64,000 nucleotides of DNA from Microbacterium pseudoresistens (GTDB lineage Bacteria > Actinomycetota > Actinomycetes > Actinomycetales > Microbacteriaceae), in assembly GCF_013409745.1 (NCBI RefSeq), contig NZ_JACCBH010000001.1, forward strand, positions 1,426,001 through 1,490,000, given 5' to 3'. How positions within the stretch are numbered: the stretch's first letter is position 1; each line of letters begins with the position of its first letter. Both the position numbers and the translations under genes were made by a program. Positions 32,683 to 43,087 of this stretch are shown piece after piece. The notes beneath the pieces were generated by a model. It saw only the letters and a list, made by a program, of their open reading frames with translations. It did no database searches and was not told the DNA's origin.

Positions 32683-33387
32683 ATGGTGATGGCGCTGGAG
32701 GGTCTTCGTGCGAGTGATCGCGCCTATGCGATCCTGCTTGACGAGATCCAGTCCGCCGAGCTCGCCGCCGGCACCGTGCTCGCCGAGGTCGAGCAGGCCG
32801 CCCGCCTCGGCGTCAGCCGCACGCCGCTGCGCGAGGCTCTGCGACGACTGGCCGCCGACGGGCTCGTCGTGCAGCAGTCGCCGCGCGTCACCGTGGTCGC
32901 CCCCATCGACGCGTCCGACATCCGTGCACTCTTCGAACTGCGCCGCTCACTGGAAGAAGGGGCTGCGCGCATCGCCGCCGACCGCGGCGACCCCGCCGTG
33001 TTCACCGCCCTCGCCGCGGAGTTCGCCGCCGCCGAGGGCGGGGTGGAGGATGCCGCGGGCCGCCGCGCCTACGAATCCCTCATCGCCCGGTTCGACGCCG
33101 CCGTCGATGACGCGGTCTCCAACGACTACATCACGGCTGCGCTGCGGATGGTGCGCACGCACCTCGTGCGCGTGCGCCGCATGGCCCGCGACAAGCCCCG
33201 GCGCCTGGCCGATTCCGTCGCCGAGCACCGCCTCATCGCCGAAGCGCTCGCCGCCCGCGATCCCGACCTGGCCGCGCACGCGACGCACGTGCACCTGCAT
33301 AACGCGCTGGCCGGCATCCTCGAATCCCTCGTGCCGTCCGGGGCCGAGCGCCCCGCATCCGAATCCCCCTCCGAAAGGCGATCATGA
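32683..33387 (+). CDS. GntR-family regulator of the methylcitrate operon (FCD subfamily)
   Basis: 234-residue GntR protein: winged HTH (about 10-75, [27 protein letters not shown]) and FCD ligand domain (about 80-215) with [10 protein letters not shown] and later [13 protein letters not shown] segments. It overlaps prpD by 4 bases (ATGA), so it is the first gene of the operon it most likely controls; 2-methylcitrate or a related acid would be the expected ligand. ATG 32683, with further in-frame GTG 32686 and ATG 32689 as alternatives. Confidence 0.85.
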   Translation: MVMALEGLRASDRAYAILLDEIQSAELAAGTVLAEVEQAARLGVSRTPLREALRRLAADGLVVQQSPRVTVVAPIDASDIRALFELRRSLEEGAARIAADRGDPAVFTALAAEFAAAEGGVEDAAGRRAYESLIARFDAAVDDAVSNDYITAALRMVRTHLVRVRRMARDKPRRLADSVAEHRLIAEALAARDPDLAAHATHVHLHNALAGILESLVPSGAERPASESPSERRS

Positions 33388-34910
33388 CCGTCACGCATCA
33401 CGTCCGCGTCCACAAGAGCGAAGAGAACCTCGCCCGCGAGGACCAGCTGGCCTGGAAGATCGCCGAGGTCGCCGTCGACCCGGTGGAGGTGACCGGCGAG
33501 GTCGCCGACATGGTGATCAACCGGATCATCGACAACGCGGCCGTGGCTGCCGCCTCGATCACGCGCGCGCCGGCCAGCGCCGCCCGCCAGCAAGCGCTGG
33601 ATCACCCCGTCTCGGTGGGGGGCGCCGGCGCGACCGTCTTCGGCACGCCGCTGGATCGTCGTACGAGCCCGGAGTGGGCGGCGTGGGCCAACGGCGTGGC
33701 CGTTCGCGAGCTCGACTACCACGACACGTTCCTCGCCGCGGAGTACTCGCATCCCGGCGACAACATCCCGCCGATCCTCGCCGTCGCCCAGCACGTGGGC
33801 GCCGACGGGAAGGCGCTCCTGCGCGGCATCGCGACCGGATACGAGATCCAGGTCGACCTCGTCAAGGCCATCTGCCTGCACAAGAACAAGATCGACCACG
33901 TCGCCCACCTCGGGCCCTCCGCCGCCGCCGGTATCGGCACGCTCCTGGGCTTGGATGCCGAGACGATCTACCAGGCCGTCGGCCAGGCGCTGCACACCAC
34001 CACCGCCACCCGGCAGAGCCGCAAGGGCGAGATCTCCACCTGGAAGGCACACGCCCCGGCCTTCGCGGGAAAGATGGCCGTCGAGGCCGTGGACCGGTCG
34101 ATGCGCGGAGAGACCAGCCCCTCGCCCATCTACGAGGGCGAAGACGGCGTGATCGCCTGGATGCTCGACGGCCCCGAGGCCTCCTACGAGGTGCCGCTGC
34201 CCGCATCCGGCGAAGCGAAGCGCGCCATCCTCGACACCTACACGAAGGAGCACTCGGCCGAGTACCAGGCGCAGGCATGGATCGACCTGGCGCGTAAGCT
34301 GCACAACGAGCGTCCTGAGCTGGCGGATCCTGCGAACATCGAGTCCGTCGTGCTGCACACCAGCCACCACACGCACTATGTGATCGGCTCCGGCGCGAAC
34401 GACCCGCAGAAGTACGACCCCACCGCGTCGCGGGAGACGCTGGACCACTCGATTCCATACATCTTCGCCGTGGCGCTGCAGGACGGCGCCTGGCACCACG
34501 TCGACTCCTACGCTCCCGAGCGCGCGGGCCGTGAGGACACCGTGGCGCTGTGGCACAAGATCACCACGCTCGAGGATGCGGAGTGGACGCGCCGCTACCA
34601 CTCGAACGACATCAGCGAGAAGGCGTTCGGCGGGCGCGTGGAGATCACGCTGACCGACGGAACCACGCTCGTCGACGAGATCGCCGTCGCCGATGCGCAT
34701 CCGCTCGGCGCCCGCCCGTTCGCCCGCGAGAACTACATCGCGAAGTTCCGCCTGCTCGCCGAGCCCGTGCTCGAGTCCGAGGAGATCGAGCGGTTCCTGG
34801 AGCTCGTCCAGCGCCTGCCCGAGCTGGCGGCCGACGAGGTCGCGCAGCTGTCGATCGTCGCCAAGCCCGGTGTGCTCGCCGCGGCCCCCGCCCCGAAGGG
34901 CCTGTTCTGA
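33384..34910 (+). CDS. prpD: 2-methylcitrate dehydratase (MmgE/PrpD family)
   Basis: 508-residue MmgE/PrpD-family enzyme that dehydrates 2-methylcitrate in the methylcitrate cycle for propionyl-CoA. Family stretches: [20 protein letters not shown] near residues 110-130, then [40 protein letters not shown] and, in the lid domain, [19 protein letters not shown]. The length is normal for PrpD. It is coupled to the GntR gene (ATGA) and shares 1 base with prpB (TGATG). Confidence 0.93.
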   Translation: MTVTHHVRVHKSEENLAREDQLAWKIAEVAVDPVEVTGEVADMVINRIIDNAAVAAASITRAPASAARQQALDHPVSVGGAGATVFGTPLDRRTSPEWAAWANGVAVRELDYHDTFLAAEYSHPGDNIPPILAVAQHVGADGKALLRGIATGYEIQVDLVKAICLHKNKIDHVAHLGPSAAAGIGTLLGLDAETIYQAVGQALHTTTATRQSRKGEISTWKAHAPAFAGKMAVEAVDRSMRGETSPSPIYEGEDGVIAWMLDGPEASYEVPLPASGEAKRAILDTYTKEHSAEYQAQAWIDLARKLHNERPELADPANIESVVLHTSHHTHYVIGSGANDPQKYDPTASRETLDHSIPYIFAVALQDGAWHHVDSYAPERAGREDTVALWHKITTLEDAEWTRRYHSNDISEKAFGGRVEITLTDGTTLVDEIAVADAHPLGARPFARENYIAKFRLLAEPVLESEEIERFLELVQRLPELAADEVAQLSIVAKPGVLAAAPAPKGLF

Positions 34911-35812
34911 TGCTCTACGCCAGCACGGCGCCCGCCGAGAAGCGGCGGCTGTTCCGCGAGCGGCTCGCCACCGGTGAACTGCTGCGATTCCCGGGGGCGT
35001 TCAATCCGCTGTCGGCACGACTCATCGAGCGCAAGGGCTTCGAGGGCGTCTACATCTCCGGCGCCGTGCTCTCCGCCGACCTGGGGCTTCCCGACATCGG
35101 CCTGACGACGCTCACCGAGGTCGCCGGCCGTGGGCAGCAGATCGCGCGGATGACCGAGCTTCCGGCCATCATCGACGCCGACACCGGCTTCGGCGAGCCG
35201 ATGAACGTCGCCCGCACGATCCAGACGCTCGAAGACGCAGGTCTCTCCGGCGCCCACATCGAGGATCAGATCAACCCCAAGCGCTGCGGGCACCTCGACG
35301 GCAAAGCGGTCGTCGACGAGGATGTCGCGGTCAAGCGCATCCGGGCCGCCGTCGACGCGCGCAGGGACGAGAACTTCCTCATCATGGCGCGCACCGACAT
35401 CGCCGCCGTCGACGGGCTTGAGGCGGCCAAGGATCGTGCCAAGGCGCTCGTGGATGCGGGGGCGGACGCGATCTTCCCCGAGGCGATGCGCTCGCTGGAG
35501 GAGTTCGCCGCCGTCCGTGCGGCCGTGGACGTGCCGATCCTGGCCAACATGACCGAGTTCGGCAAGAGCGACCTCTTCTCCGTCGACCAGCTGCGCGACG
35601 TCGGCGTGAACATCGTCATCTGGCCGGTGTCGATGCTGCGCATCGCGATGGGTGCCACCGGTCGTGCGCTGGATACGCTTCTGGGGGAGGGGCACCTCAC
35701 CTCGAAGCTCGGCGAGATGCAGCACCGTGCCGACCTCTACGACCTCATCGACTACGAGGACTACAACCACTTCGACACGAACGTCTTCAACTTCACCATC
35801 ACGAAGGAGTGA
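34910..35812 (+). CDS. prpB: 2-methylisocitrate lyase
   Basis: 300-residue isocitrate-lyase-superfamily enzyme that splits 2-methylisocitrate into pyruvate and succinate. The active-site loop KRCGH (catalytic Cys126) and the metal-binding DADTGFGEP (about 89-97) are intact, as are the HIEDQ and MARTD motifs. The start is ATG 34910, overlapping the prpD stop by 1 base. The short CKLGH/KRCGH loop and the length distinguish it from true isocitrate lyase. Confidence 0.94.
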   Translation: MLYASTAPAEKRRLFRERLATGELLRFPGAFNPLSARLIERKGFEGVYISGAVLSADLGLPDIGLTTLTEVAGRGQQIARMTELPAIIDADTGFGEPMNVARTIQTLEDAGLSGAHIEDQINPKRCGHLDGKAVVDEDVAVKRIRAAVDARRDENFLIMARTDIAAVDGLEAAKDRAKALVDAGADAIFPEAMRSLEEFAAVRAAVDVPILANMTEFGKSDLFSVDQLRDVGVNIVIWPVSMLRIAMGATGRALDTLLGEGHLTSKLGEMQHRADLYDLIDYEDYNHFDTNVFNFTITKE

Positions 35813-35815
35813 CCC

Positions 35816-37006
35816 ATGGCGGACACCGACATCAAGAAGGGTCTGGCCGGCGTCGTCGCCGACGAGACGGCGATCAGCAAGGTCAACCCCGAGACGAACA
35901 GCCTCCTCTACCGCGGCTACCCCGTGCAGGAGCTGGCCGCGACCCAGCCGTTCGAGGCCGTGGCGTACCTGCTCTGGCACGGCGAGCTGCCCACCGAGGA
36001 GCAGTTGGCCGGGTTCCGTGCCGAGGAGCGGAAGCACCGTGCGCTGAGCCCCGTCGTGAAGGACGCGATCGACCGCCTGCCGCTGGATACGCATCCGATG
36101 GACGAGGTGCGCACCGCGGTCAGCGTCATCGGCGCGATCGAGACGGCCGGCACCGGCAACGTGCTCGATGCCGTCGGCACCCCGGAGGAGAACCTGCAGC
36201 GCAGCCTGCAGCTGTTCGCGGTGCTGCCCGCGATCGTGTCGTACGGTCAGCGCCGTCGCCGCGGCGAGGCGCTCGTGGAGTCGCGCGACGACCTCGACTA
36301 CGCCGCCAACTTCCTCTGGCTCACCTTCGGCGAGGAGGCCGATCCGGTCGTCGTCGACGCCTTCAACCGTTCGATGATCCTGTACGCGGAGCACTCGTTC
36401 AACGCGTCCACGTTCACCGCGCGCGTCATCACCTCGACCCTCAGCGACCTGTACTCGGCCGTGGTCGGCGCGATCGGGGCGCTCAAGGGACCGCTGCACG
36501 GCGGGGCGAACGAGGCCGTCATGCACATCTTCGACGAGATCGGATCGGCCGACAACGTCGTCGAGTGGCTGGATGCGGCGCTCGCCGAAAAGCGCAAGAT
36601 CATGGGCTTCGGCCACCGCGTGTACAAGCGCGGCGACTCGCGCGTGCCCACCATGAAGGCAGCCCTGGACACCCTCGTGGCGCACTACGATCGCCCCGAG
36701 GTCGCCGAGCTGTACACGAAGCTGGAGGACGAGTTCGTCTCCCGCAAGGGCATCTATCCGAACCTCGACTACCCCTCGGGGCCGGCGTACAACCTCATCG
36801 GCTACGACACGCTCACCTTCACCCCGCTGTTCATCGCGGCCCGCATCACCGGCTGGACCGCGCACATCCTGGAGCAGCAGGCGTCCAACGCCCTCATCCG
36901 TCCGCTGTCGGCCTACAACGGCGCCGACGAGCGGCACATCGAGGGATATGTTCCCGACACCGCCGCACTGGACGTGCAGGAGAGGCCGGAGGAGGCGGCG
37001 GGCTGA
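35816..37006 (+). CDS. prpC: 2-methylcitrate synthase
   Basis: 396-residue type II-like small citrate synthase, condensing propionyl-CoA with oxaloacetate. Conserved blocks: LLYRGYPVQELA, LKGPLHGGANEAVM (oxaloacetate His), GFGHRVYKRGDSR (catalytic His) and YPSGPAYNLIGYD (catalytic Asp region). Position directly after prpD-prpB makes methylcitrate synthase, rather than housekeeping citrate synthase, the best call. AAGGAG precedes ATG 35816. It overlaps the thiolase gene by 1 base. Confidence 0.93.
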   Translation: MADTDIKKGLAGVVADETAISKVNPETNSLLYRGYPVQELAATQPFEAVAYLLWHGELPTEEQLAGFRAEERKHRALSPVVKDAIDRLPLDTHPMDEVRTAVSVIGAIETAGTGNVLDAVGTPEENLQRSLQLFAVLPAIVSYGQRRRRGEALVESRDDLDYAANFLWLTFGEEADPVVVDAFNRSMILYAEHSFNASTFTARVITSTLSDLYSAVVGAIGALKGPLHGGANEAVMHIFDEIGSADNVVEWLDAALAEKRKIMGFGHRVYKRGDSRVPTMKAALDTLVAHYDRPEVAELYTKLEDEFVSRKGIYPNLDYPSGPAYNLIGYDTLTFTPLFIAARITGWTAHILEQQASNALIRPLSAYNGADERHIEGYVPDTAALDVQERPEEAAG

Positions 37007-38187
37007 TGGTCGAGCAGCAGAAGGTCGCGATCGTCGCCGGCGCGCGCACCCCGGTCGGGCGCTTCGGCGGGGCCTTCAAAGACACCCCCGCGCACGAGCT
37101 TGGTGCGGCCGTCGTCGTCGAGGCGCTTCGCCGGTCCGGCATCGACTCGTCTCGGGTGGGCGAGGTCGTCATCGGCACGATCGGCCAGGTAGCCGGCGAC
37201 GCCTATATCTCGCGCCGCATCGCGCTCGCCGCGGGACTGGACAACAACACGCCGGCCTTCACTGTGAACCGTCTATGCGGCTCGGGGCTGCAGGCGATCT
37301 GGTCGGGCGCGCAGGAGCTGCTCTGGGGCAGCACCGATGTCGTGGTCGCCGGTGGCGCCGAGAACATGACACGGATGCCGTTCTACGACTTCAACGCGCG
37401 GTTCAACGACCGGCTGGGGCACCGGCAGCTGCTGGACGGCACGATCGCCATGCTCACCGATCCGTTCACCGAGAAGCACATGGGCACGACGGCCGAGAAC
37501 GTGGCGTCGCGTTTTGACGTGTCGCGTGAGGATCAGGATTCCTTCGCCCTGGAGTCCCAGCGGCGCGCCGCGACCGATGAGGCGCAGGCCGCGTTCGCAG
37601 AGGAGATCGTGGAGGTGACCACCTCGGGGCGCAAGCCCGTGCAGGTGTCGAAGGACGAGCATCCTCGGCCCGAGACGACGCTGGAGGCGCTGGCCGAGCT
37701 GCCCTCGGCCTTCGCGAAGGACGGCACGGTCACAGCGGGCAACGCCTCCGGCATCAACGACGGGGGAGCGGCGACCGTGCTCATGCGCGAGGCGGATGCC
37801 CGTGCCGAGGGCGCACCGGTGCTCGCGACGATCGAGGCGGTGACGACGGCTGCGCTGGAGCCCGAGATCATGGGCTACGCGCCCACCCTCGCGCTGCGCA
37901 AGCTCTTCGCGCAGACCGGGCTTACGCCGTCGGAGATCTCGACCGTCGAGCTCAACGAGGCCTTCGCCTCACAGGCGCTCGCCGTCATCCGCGACACGGA
38001 GCTCGACCCGGCGCAGGTGAACCCGTACGGCGGTGCGATCGCCCTCGGGCATCCGGTCGGCGCGACCGGCGCGATCCTCACCGTCCGCGCAGCGCTCACA
38101 CTGCAGCGCACCGGCGGCGAGTACGGCATCGTCACCATGTGCATCGGTGGCGGGCAGGCGCTCGCGGCGTTGATCAAGCGGGGCTGA
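37006..38187 (+). CDS. Thiolase (acetyl-CoA acetyltransferase family)
   Basis: 393-residue thiolase with an intact active site: nucleophilic Cys91 (NRLCGSGLQ), His in GGAIALGHPVGATGA and second Cys in TMCIGGGQ. Biosynthetic-type thiolases reversibly make acetoacetyl-CoA; degradative members cleave 3-oxoacyl-CoA. Its translational coupling (TGATG) to prpC suggests it releases propionyl- or acetyl-CoA for the same cycle, for example from branched 3-oxoacyl-CoA; that is inference. Confidence 0.9.
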   Translation: MVEQQKVAIVAGARTPVGRFGGAFKDTPAHELGAAVVVEALRRSGIDSSRVGEVVIGTIGQVAGDAYISRRIALAAGLDNNTPAFTVNRLCGSGLQAIWSGAQELLWGSTDVVVAGGAENMTRMPFYDFNARFNDRLGHRQLLDGTIAMLTDPFTEKHMGTTAENVASRFDVSREDQDSFALESQRRAATDEAQAAFAEEIVEVTTSGRKPVQVSKDEHPRPETTLEALAELPSAFAKDGTVTAGNASGINDGGAATVLMREADARAEGAPVLATIEAVTTAALEPEIMGYAPTLALRKLFAQTGLTPSEISTVELNEAFASQALAVIRDTELDPAQVNPYGGAIALGHPVGATGAILTVRAALTLQRTGGEYGIVTMCIGGGQALAALIKRG

Positions 38188-38200
38188 GGAAAGGCCGACC

Positions 38201-39187
38201 GTGTCCATCGACATCCATCACGTCGTCGCGCTCGAGCAGTTCAAGCCTATGCATACGGTGTCCGTAGCTGCAGCGGCCGATGCCGCCGGCTTCGCCGGCT
38301 CGGTCGTCGCGGACCGCTTCCAGCCGTGGCTTCCGAGTCAGGGCGAGGCGCCGTTCGTGTGGACGCTCGCCGGGGCCATCGCGCAGGCCACATCGGGCAA
38401 GGTCACTGTGTCGGCGATACCCGGATATCGGATGCATGTCGCTGCTGTCGCGCAGGCCAGTGCGACGCTGGCGGCAATGGTCCCCGGACGGCACACACTG
38501 ACGCTGGCCGCGGGCGACGCGATCGACGAGCACGTCGTCGCCGGATACTGGCCCGAGGCCGCCGATCGCATCTCGAACCTGTTCGACGCCGCCGATGCCA
38601 TTCGCAAGCTGTTCGCTGCGTCGCTCAAGGGGAAGGACATCCGCCACAGCGGCCCCGGAATCCGCTTGGAGAGCGCCCGGCTGTGGACGATGCCCGACGA
38701 GGCGCCGCCGGTCGCGGTCTGGGCGGCGGGCCCCGCGACCGCGCGACGGGCGGGCCGCACGGTCGACGGGATCGTCGTGCAGGCCGGACGCCCGGAGCGG
38801 ATGGCGGCCCTGCTCGCGGCCTATCGCGAAGGATGCGCGGAGTCTGGCAGGACGGGCTCGGCCACTGCGCACGTGCAGCTGTCGTGGGCCGACACCGACG
38901 AGCAGGCGACGCAGAACGCCCTCCGCGAATGGCCCATGGCGGGGCTGCGGTTCCCCAGGGGCGACATCCGATCGCCATTCGATGTCGCCCAGCTCGTCCG
39001 TTCGGTCACCGCTGAGGACCTTCGAGAGCGGATGTGCATCTCCTCCGACCCCGACATTCACCGTGCGCACGTGCAGTCGTTCCTGGACCTGGGCTTCGAC
39101 ACGATCCACGTGCACAATATCGGGCGCAATCAGCAGGAGTGGATCGACGTCGTCGGCCGCGAGATCCTGCCCAGGCTGGTGAGGTGA
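38201..39187 (+). CDS. FGD-like luciferase-family oxidoreductase with altered active site
   Basis: 328-residue luciferase-like (LLM) TIM-barrel protein related to F420-dependent glucose-6-phosphate dehydrogenase. The N-terminal core aligns with the Fgd encoded at 39983: DRFQPW here against DHFQPW there. The catalytic His is thus Arg39, while Trp43 is kept, and the GTGE segment that carries the catalytic Glu reads AAGDAIDEH. It is therefore unlikely to oxidise glucose-6-phosphate; a different alcohol or reductase reaction with F420 (or flavin) is more likely. GTG 38201 starts 13 bases after the thiolase stop. cofE follows 1 base after it. Confidence 0.8.
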   Translation: MSIDIHHVVALEQFKPMHTVSVAAAADAAGFAGSVVADRFQPWLPSQGEAPFVWTLAGAIAQATSGKVTVSAIPGYRMHVAAVAQASATLAAMVPGRHTLTLAAGDAIDEHVVAGYWPEAADRISNLFDAADAIRKLFAASLKGKDIRHSGPGIRLESARLWTMPDEAPPVAVWAAGPATARRAGRTVDGIVVQAGRPERMAALLAAYREGCAESGRTGSATAHVQLSWADTDEQATQNALREWPMAGLRFPRGDIRSPFDVAQLVRSVTAEDLRERMCISSDPDIHRAHVQSFLDLGFDTIHVHNIGRNQQEWIDVVGREILPRLVR

Positions 39188-39188
39188 G

Positions 39189-39986
39189 ATGAACGATCGG
39201 ATGAGCGTCTGGGCACTGCCGGGGATGCCCGAGGTGAGGCCGGGCGATGACCTGGCCGTGTTGATCCGTGAGGCGGTCGCGGCGGACGGGTATCCGCTCG
39301 TGGACGGTGACATCCTCGTCGTCACCTCGAAGATCGTCTCCAAGGCCGAGGGCCGCGTCGTGCGCGCGGACGACCGCGAGGCGGCGATCACGGCGGAGAC
39401 GGTCCGCATCGTCGCCACACGCGAGCGCGCCGGTGGCGGGATCACGCGCATCGTGCAGAACCGCCTCGGCATCGTCGGGGCCGCCGCCGGCGTGGACGCT
39501 TCGAACACGGCGGAGGGAACGGTGCTCCTTCTTCCCCTCGATCCCGACGCCTCGGCGCGTACGCTCGCCGCGGAGCTGCGCCGGGACGCGAAGGTCGGCG
39601 TGATCGTGAGCGACACGCTGGGCCGCCCGTGGCGCGATGGCCAGACCGATGTCGCGATCGGTGCGGCCGGCGTGCGCGTCTTCGACGAGCTGCATGGCGA
39701 GGTCGATTCCGCGGGCCGTCCGCTCATCGTCACGCGTCCGTGCGTGGCCGATGAACTCGCCGCGGCGGGGGATCTCGTCAAGGGCAAGCTCAGCGGCTGC
39801 CCGGTCGCGATCGTGCGCGGGATGGGGCGGCTCGTGGGTCCGCTGGACCTGCCGGGAGCGGCGACGATCGTGCGCGCTCCGGAGAAAGATATGTTCCGCC
39901 TCGGGGCGGACGAGGCGCACCGCGCCGGGTACGACGAAGGCTTCGCTGCGGGGCGCGCCGCGGCACGAGGAGAGGATCGACGATGA
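39189..39986 (+). CDS. cofE: Coenzyme F420-0:L-glutamate ligase
   Basis: 265-residue CofE/FbiB-N-type enzyme that adds gamma-linked glutamates to F420-0 with GTP. Family blocks: [41 protein letters not shown] and [20 protein letters not shown]. It is a stand-alone ligase without the FbiB C-terminal nitroreductase domain. It lies between two F420-dependent-dehydrogenase-type genes and upstream of a putative F420-0 importer, so it may complete cofactor taken up from outside. The ATG follows the previous stop by 1 base; overlap with fgd is 4 bases. Confidence 0.92.
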   Translation: MNDRMSVWALPGMPEVRPGDDLAVLIREAVAADGYPLVDGDILVVTSKIVSKAEGRVVRADDREAAITAETVRIVATRERAGGGITRIVQNRLGIVGAAAGVDASNTAEGTVLLLPLDPDASARTLAAELRRDAKVGVIVSDTLGRPWRDGQTDVAIGAAGVRVFDELHGEVDSAGRPLIVTRPCVADELAAAGDLVKGKLSGCPVAIVRGMGRLVGPLDLPGAATIVRAPEKDMFRLGADEAHRAGYDEGFAAGRAAARGEDRR

Positions 39987-40999
39987 CATTGACCCTGGGA
40001 TACAAGGCGTCGGCCGAGCAGTTCGGTCCGCGGGAACTGGTGGAGATCGCGGTCGCGGCGGAGGGGCACGGCTTCGAGTCCGTCGCGGTGAGCGATCACT
40101 TCCAGCCGTGGCGGTACACGGGCGGCCACGCGCCGTTCTCGATCGCATGGGCGGCGGCGGTGGGCGAGCGCACGGAGCGCATCCGGATCGGGACGAGCGT
40201 GATGACGCCGACGTTCCGGTACAACCCGGCGGTCATCGCCCAGGCCTTCGCGACACTCGGATGCCTGAATCCCGACCGTGTCTTCCTGGGTGTGGGCACC
40301 GGGGAGGCGCTGAACGAGATCGCGACCGGATTCCGGGGTGCGGGTGAGCAGGACTGGCCCGAGTTCCGGGAGAGGTACGCGCGGCTGCGGGAGTCGGTGC
40401 GGCTGATGCGGGCGCTGTGGTCAGGCAAGCGCACGAGCTTCGAGGGCGAGTACTACTCGACGCACGACGCGTCGATCTACGACGTGCCGGAGGGCGGCAT
40501 CCCGGTGTACATCGCCGCCGGTGGCCCGCAGGTGGCGAAGTACGCCGGGCGTGCGGGCGACGGGTTCATCTGCACCTCCGGAAAGGGACGCGAGCTGTAC
40601 GTCGACAAGCTCATCCCGGCCGTCAAGGAGGGCGCCGAGGCGGCCGGCCGCGAGTTCGACCAGATCGACCGGATGATCGAGATCAAGATCTCCTACGAGG
40701 AAACCGAGCAGGCGGCCCTGGAGAACACCCGGTTCTGGGCGCCGCTGTCGCTGAGCAAGGAACAGAAGCACGACATCACCGATCCGGTGGAGATGGAGAA
40801 GGCGGCCGACGCGCTCCCGATCGAGCAGGTCGCCAAGCGCTGGATCGTGGGCACCGATCCGGATGCCGTGGTCGCGCAGATCAAGGACTACGTCGACTGG
40901 GGCTTCAACCACCTGGTCTTCCACGCGCCCGGCCACGACCAGGAACGGTTCATGACGCTGTTCGAGCGCGATCTCGCCCCGCGCCTGCGGGCCCTGTAA
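39983..40999 (+). CDS. fgd: F420-dependent glucose-6-phosphate dehydrogenase
   Basis: 338-residue LLM enzyme oxidising glucose-6-phosphate to 6-phosphogluconolactone while reducing F420 to F420H2. Catalytic residues match the mycobacterial enzyme one position earlier: His39 and Trp43 (DHFQPW) and Glu108 (GVGTGEAL). The opening [14 protein letters not shown] is also diagnostic. It supplies F420H2 for the reductases around it. ATG 39983 overlaps the cofE stop (ATGA). Confidence 0.95.
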   Translation: MTLTLGYKASAEQFGPRELVEIAVAAEGHGFESVAVSDHFQPWRYTGGHAPFSIAWAAAVGERTERIRIGTSVMTPTFRYNPAVIAQAFATLGCLNPDRVFLGVGTGEALNEIATGFRGAGEQDWPEFRERYARLRESVRLMRALWSGKRTSFEGEYYSTHDASIYDVPEGGIPVYIAAGGPQVAKYAGRAGDGFICTSGKGRELYVDKLIPAVKEGAEAAGREFDQIDRMIEIKISYEETEQAALENTRFWAPLSLSKEQKHDITDPVEMEKAADALPIEQVAKRWIVGTDPDAVVAQIKDYVDWGFNHLVFHAPGHDQERFMTLFERDLAPRLRAL

Positions 41000-41017
41000 C
41001 CGGGACCCATCCCTGGG

Positions 41018-41080
41018 TTGGGGCGCCCTTTCGTGTTCGGGGCGGAGAAACCGCGCCCCAGGCGCAAGACTGCGCCCCAA
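41018..41080. terminator. GC-rich nested hairpins between convergent genes
   Basis: TTGGGGCGC (41018-41026) pairs with GCGCCCCAA (41072-41080). GGGGCGG and CCGCGCCCC form an alternative inner hairpin. Located between fgd (+) and the convergent LLM gene (-). Confidence 0.55.
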
Positions 41081-41101
41081 ACCGGAGAGGGAACCCGCCG
41101 C

Positions 41102-41953
41102 TCAGCCCTCCGTCAGTGCTTCGACCAGCACCTCGAGCGGGCGGGTCGGATCCTCCCGAGGGGAGAGGAACTGCACGCAGACGTGATCGGCCCCGGCCTC
41201 GTGCTGCGCCCGCACGGCGGCCGCGAGCGTTGACGGCGCACCATGCGGCGCCAGGGCGTCGACGGCCGCATCCGTGGCGCCATCGTCGAGGTCGGATGCC
41301 GTGAACCCGTGCGCCTCCAGTGTGCGGCGGTAGTTCGCGAGACCGAGATAACGGGCGAGGAAGCGCCGGGCGGTCGCCCGGGCGGCGTCGGCGTCCTCGT
41401 CCATCACCAGCCGCTGCTCGACCGCGATCACCGGGCCTGCCCCGATCGTCTCCCGCGCGAAGCGCGTGTGCGCAGGCGTCGTCATATAGGGATGCGTTCC
41501 CAGGGAGCGCTCGGCGGCGAGGTGCAGCGTGCGCGGGCCGAGCGCCGAGATGATCCGCCGCTCGGCGGGCACGCCTTCGGCATCCAGCACATCGAGATAC
41601 TCCACGAGCGCGGAGTACGGGCGTCGGTACGTCTCGCCCTGGTTCTCGCGGTGCCCGATCCCGATGCCGAGGACGAACCGTCCCGGATGCGCCTTCTCGA
41701 TCCGGTGGAACGATGCGGCGATCTCCGCGGCCGGTGCCGTCCAGATGTTCACGATGCCCGTGGCCACCGTGAGCGTCTGCGTGGCGTCCAGGATCTCCTC
41801 CACCTGGGCGAGGTCGGCCGCGGGCGAGCCGCCGACCCACACCGTCCCGTAGCCGAGGCGCTCGGCGGACTGCGCGATCTCGGGTGTGAGCAGCGGCCCG
41901 CCGCGCCAGAGCCCGATTCGTCCGAGGTCCGGTGTGGTGGAGGGGATGGACAT
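41102..41953 (-). CDS. LLM-class F420-dependent oxidoreductase (MSMEG_4141-like)
   Basis: 283-residue luciferase-like protein. Opening LGRIGLWRGG, then YGTVWVGGSPAADLAQVEEILDAT, VATGIVNIWTAPA and GRFVLGIGIGHREN follow the short F420-associated subgroup typified by MSMEG_4141. The substrate is unknown. It lies on the opposite strand from fgd and is divergent from another LLM gene. The F420-rich neighbourhood supports F420 rather than FMN as cofactor. Confidence 0.85.
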   Translation of the reverse strand: MSIPSTTPDLGRIGLWRGGPLLTPEIAQSAERLGYGTVWVGGSPAADLAQVEEILDATQTLTVATGIVNIWTAPAAEIAASFHRIEKAHPGRFVLGIGIGHRENQGETYRRPYSALVEYLDVLDAEGVPAERRIISALGPRTLHLAAERSLGTHPYMTTPAHTRFARETIGAGPVIAVEQRLVMDEDADAARATARRFLARYLGLANYRRTLEAHGFTASDLDDGATDAAVDALAPHGAPSTLAAAVRAQHEAGADHVCVQFLSPREDPTRPLEVLVEALTEG

Positions 41954-42082
41954 GGGACTCCTGTCGCCTGGAAGGAGAATGCGGATGCTGTGCCCAGCCT
42001 ACGGTCAGGGGTCGACGCGAGGGCCGGTGTCCGCGAAACCGATCGAGGCGCCGACGTCCGACGCCGTCGCTAGACTGCCCGC

Positions 42083-43075
42083 ATGCGCTTCGGACTCTTC
42101 ATCCCGCAAGGCTGGCGATTCGATCTCGTCGGCATCGATCCCGCCGAGCAGTGGCGCACGATGCGCGACCTCGCCCGGGCGGCGGATGCCGGCCCCTGGG
42201 AGTCGCTGTGGGTGTTCGACCACTTCCACACCACGCCGGAGCCCAGCGACCAGGCGACGCACGAGGCGTGGACGCTGATGTCGGCGTTCGCCGCGTCGAC
42301 CGACCGCATCCGGCTCGGCCAGATGTGCACCTGCATGGCGTATCGCAACCCGGCGTACCTTGCGAAGGTCGCCGCGACCGTCGACATCGTCTCGGGCGGA
42401 CGCACCGAGATGGGCATCGGCGGCGGCTGGTACGAGCATGAGTGGCGGGCTTACGGCTACGGCTTCCCCTCGGCGGGCGAGCGCCTGCGGATGCTCGACG
42501 AGGGCGTGCAGATCATGCGCCAGGCGTGGACGACGGGAACCGCGACGCTCGACGGTCGGCATTATCAGGTCGACGGGGCGATCGTGCGGCCCTTGCCGCT
42601 GCAGGGCGGGGGCATCCCGCTGTGGATCGCCGGCGGCGGAGAGAAGGTGACGCTGAAGATCGCGGCGAAGTACGCCGCGTACACGAACTTCGCGGGCGGC
42701 GACCCCGAGACCTTCGACGCCAAGAGCGCGATCCTGCGCGCGCACACCGAGACGGTCGGCACAGACTTCGACGCCATCGTGCGATCGACCAACTACAACA
42801 CCGTGGTGGGGGCTACCGAGGCCGAGGTGGAGGATCGCCTGGCGGCGATCGAGGCGCGGATCACCCCGTTCCTCGGCGAGCGCACCGACGTCTTCATGCG
42901 CAACTACCGCGGCGAGAACGCCCTCGGCGTGGGCACGCCGGAGCAGATCGTCGAGCGGCTGCAGGACATGAAGGCGCGCGGCCTCGGATATGCGATCCAC
43001 TACTTCCCGGAGGCGGCATACGACCGCTCGGGCATCGAGCTGTTCGAGCGCGAGGTCATCTCTGCGCTGAGCTGA
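42083..43075 (+). CDS. LLM-class F420-dependent oxidoreductase
   Basis: 330-residue luciferase-like TIM-barrel protein. Motifs include FGLFIPQGWRFDL at the N-terminus, WVFDHFHTTPEPSDQATHEAW, RLGQMCTCMAYRNPAYLAKV and GIGGGWYEHEWRAYGYGFP, consistent with the F420-dependent subgroup common in actinobacteria. The substrate is unknown. ATG 42083. It converges with the PPOX-fold gene at a strong palindrome. Confidence 0.86.
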   Translation: MRFGLFIPQGWRFDLVGIDPAEQWRTMRDLARAADAGPWESLWVFDHFHTTPEPSDQATHEAWTLMSAFAASTDRIRLGQMCTCMAYRNPAYLAKVAATVDIVSGGRTEMGIGGGWYEHEWRAYGYGFPSAGERLRMLDEGVQIMRQAWTTGTATLDGRHYQVDGAIVRPLPLQGGGIPLWIAGGGEKVTLKIAAKYAAYTNFAGGDPETFDAKSAILRAHTETVGTDFDAIVRSTNYNTVVGATEAEVEDRLAAIEARITPFLGERTDVFMRNYRGENALGVGTPEQIVERLQDMKARGLGYAIHYFPEAAYDRSGIELFEREVISALS

Positions 43076-43087
43076 GCTGAGCGAGCT

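Noticed and set aside
34733..36937. 734-codon minus-strand open frame across prpB and prpC
   Set aside because: Shadow frame of two well-supported methylcitrate genes; its translation has no hydrophobic core.
38174..40129. 651-codon minus-strand open frame across the FGD-like gene, cofE and the start of fgd
   Set aside because: Shadow frame with Arg/Ser/Ala bias; the plus strand carries three recognised genes.
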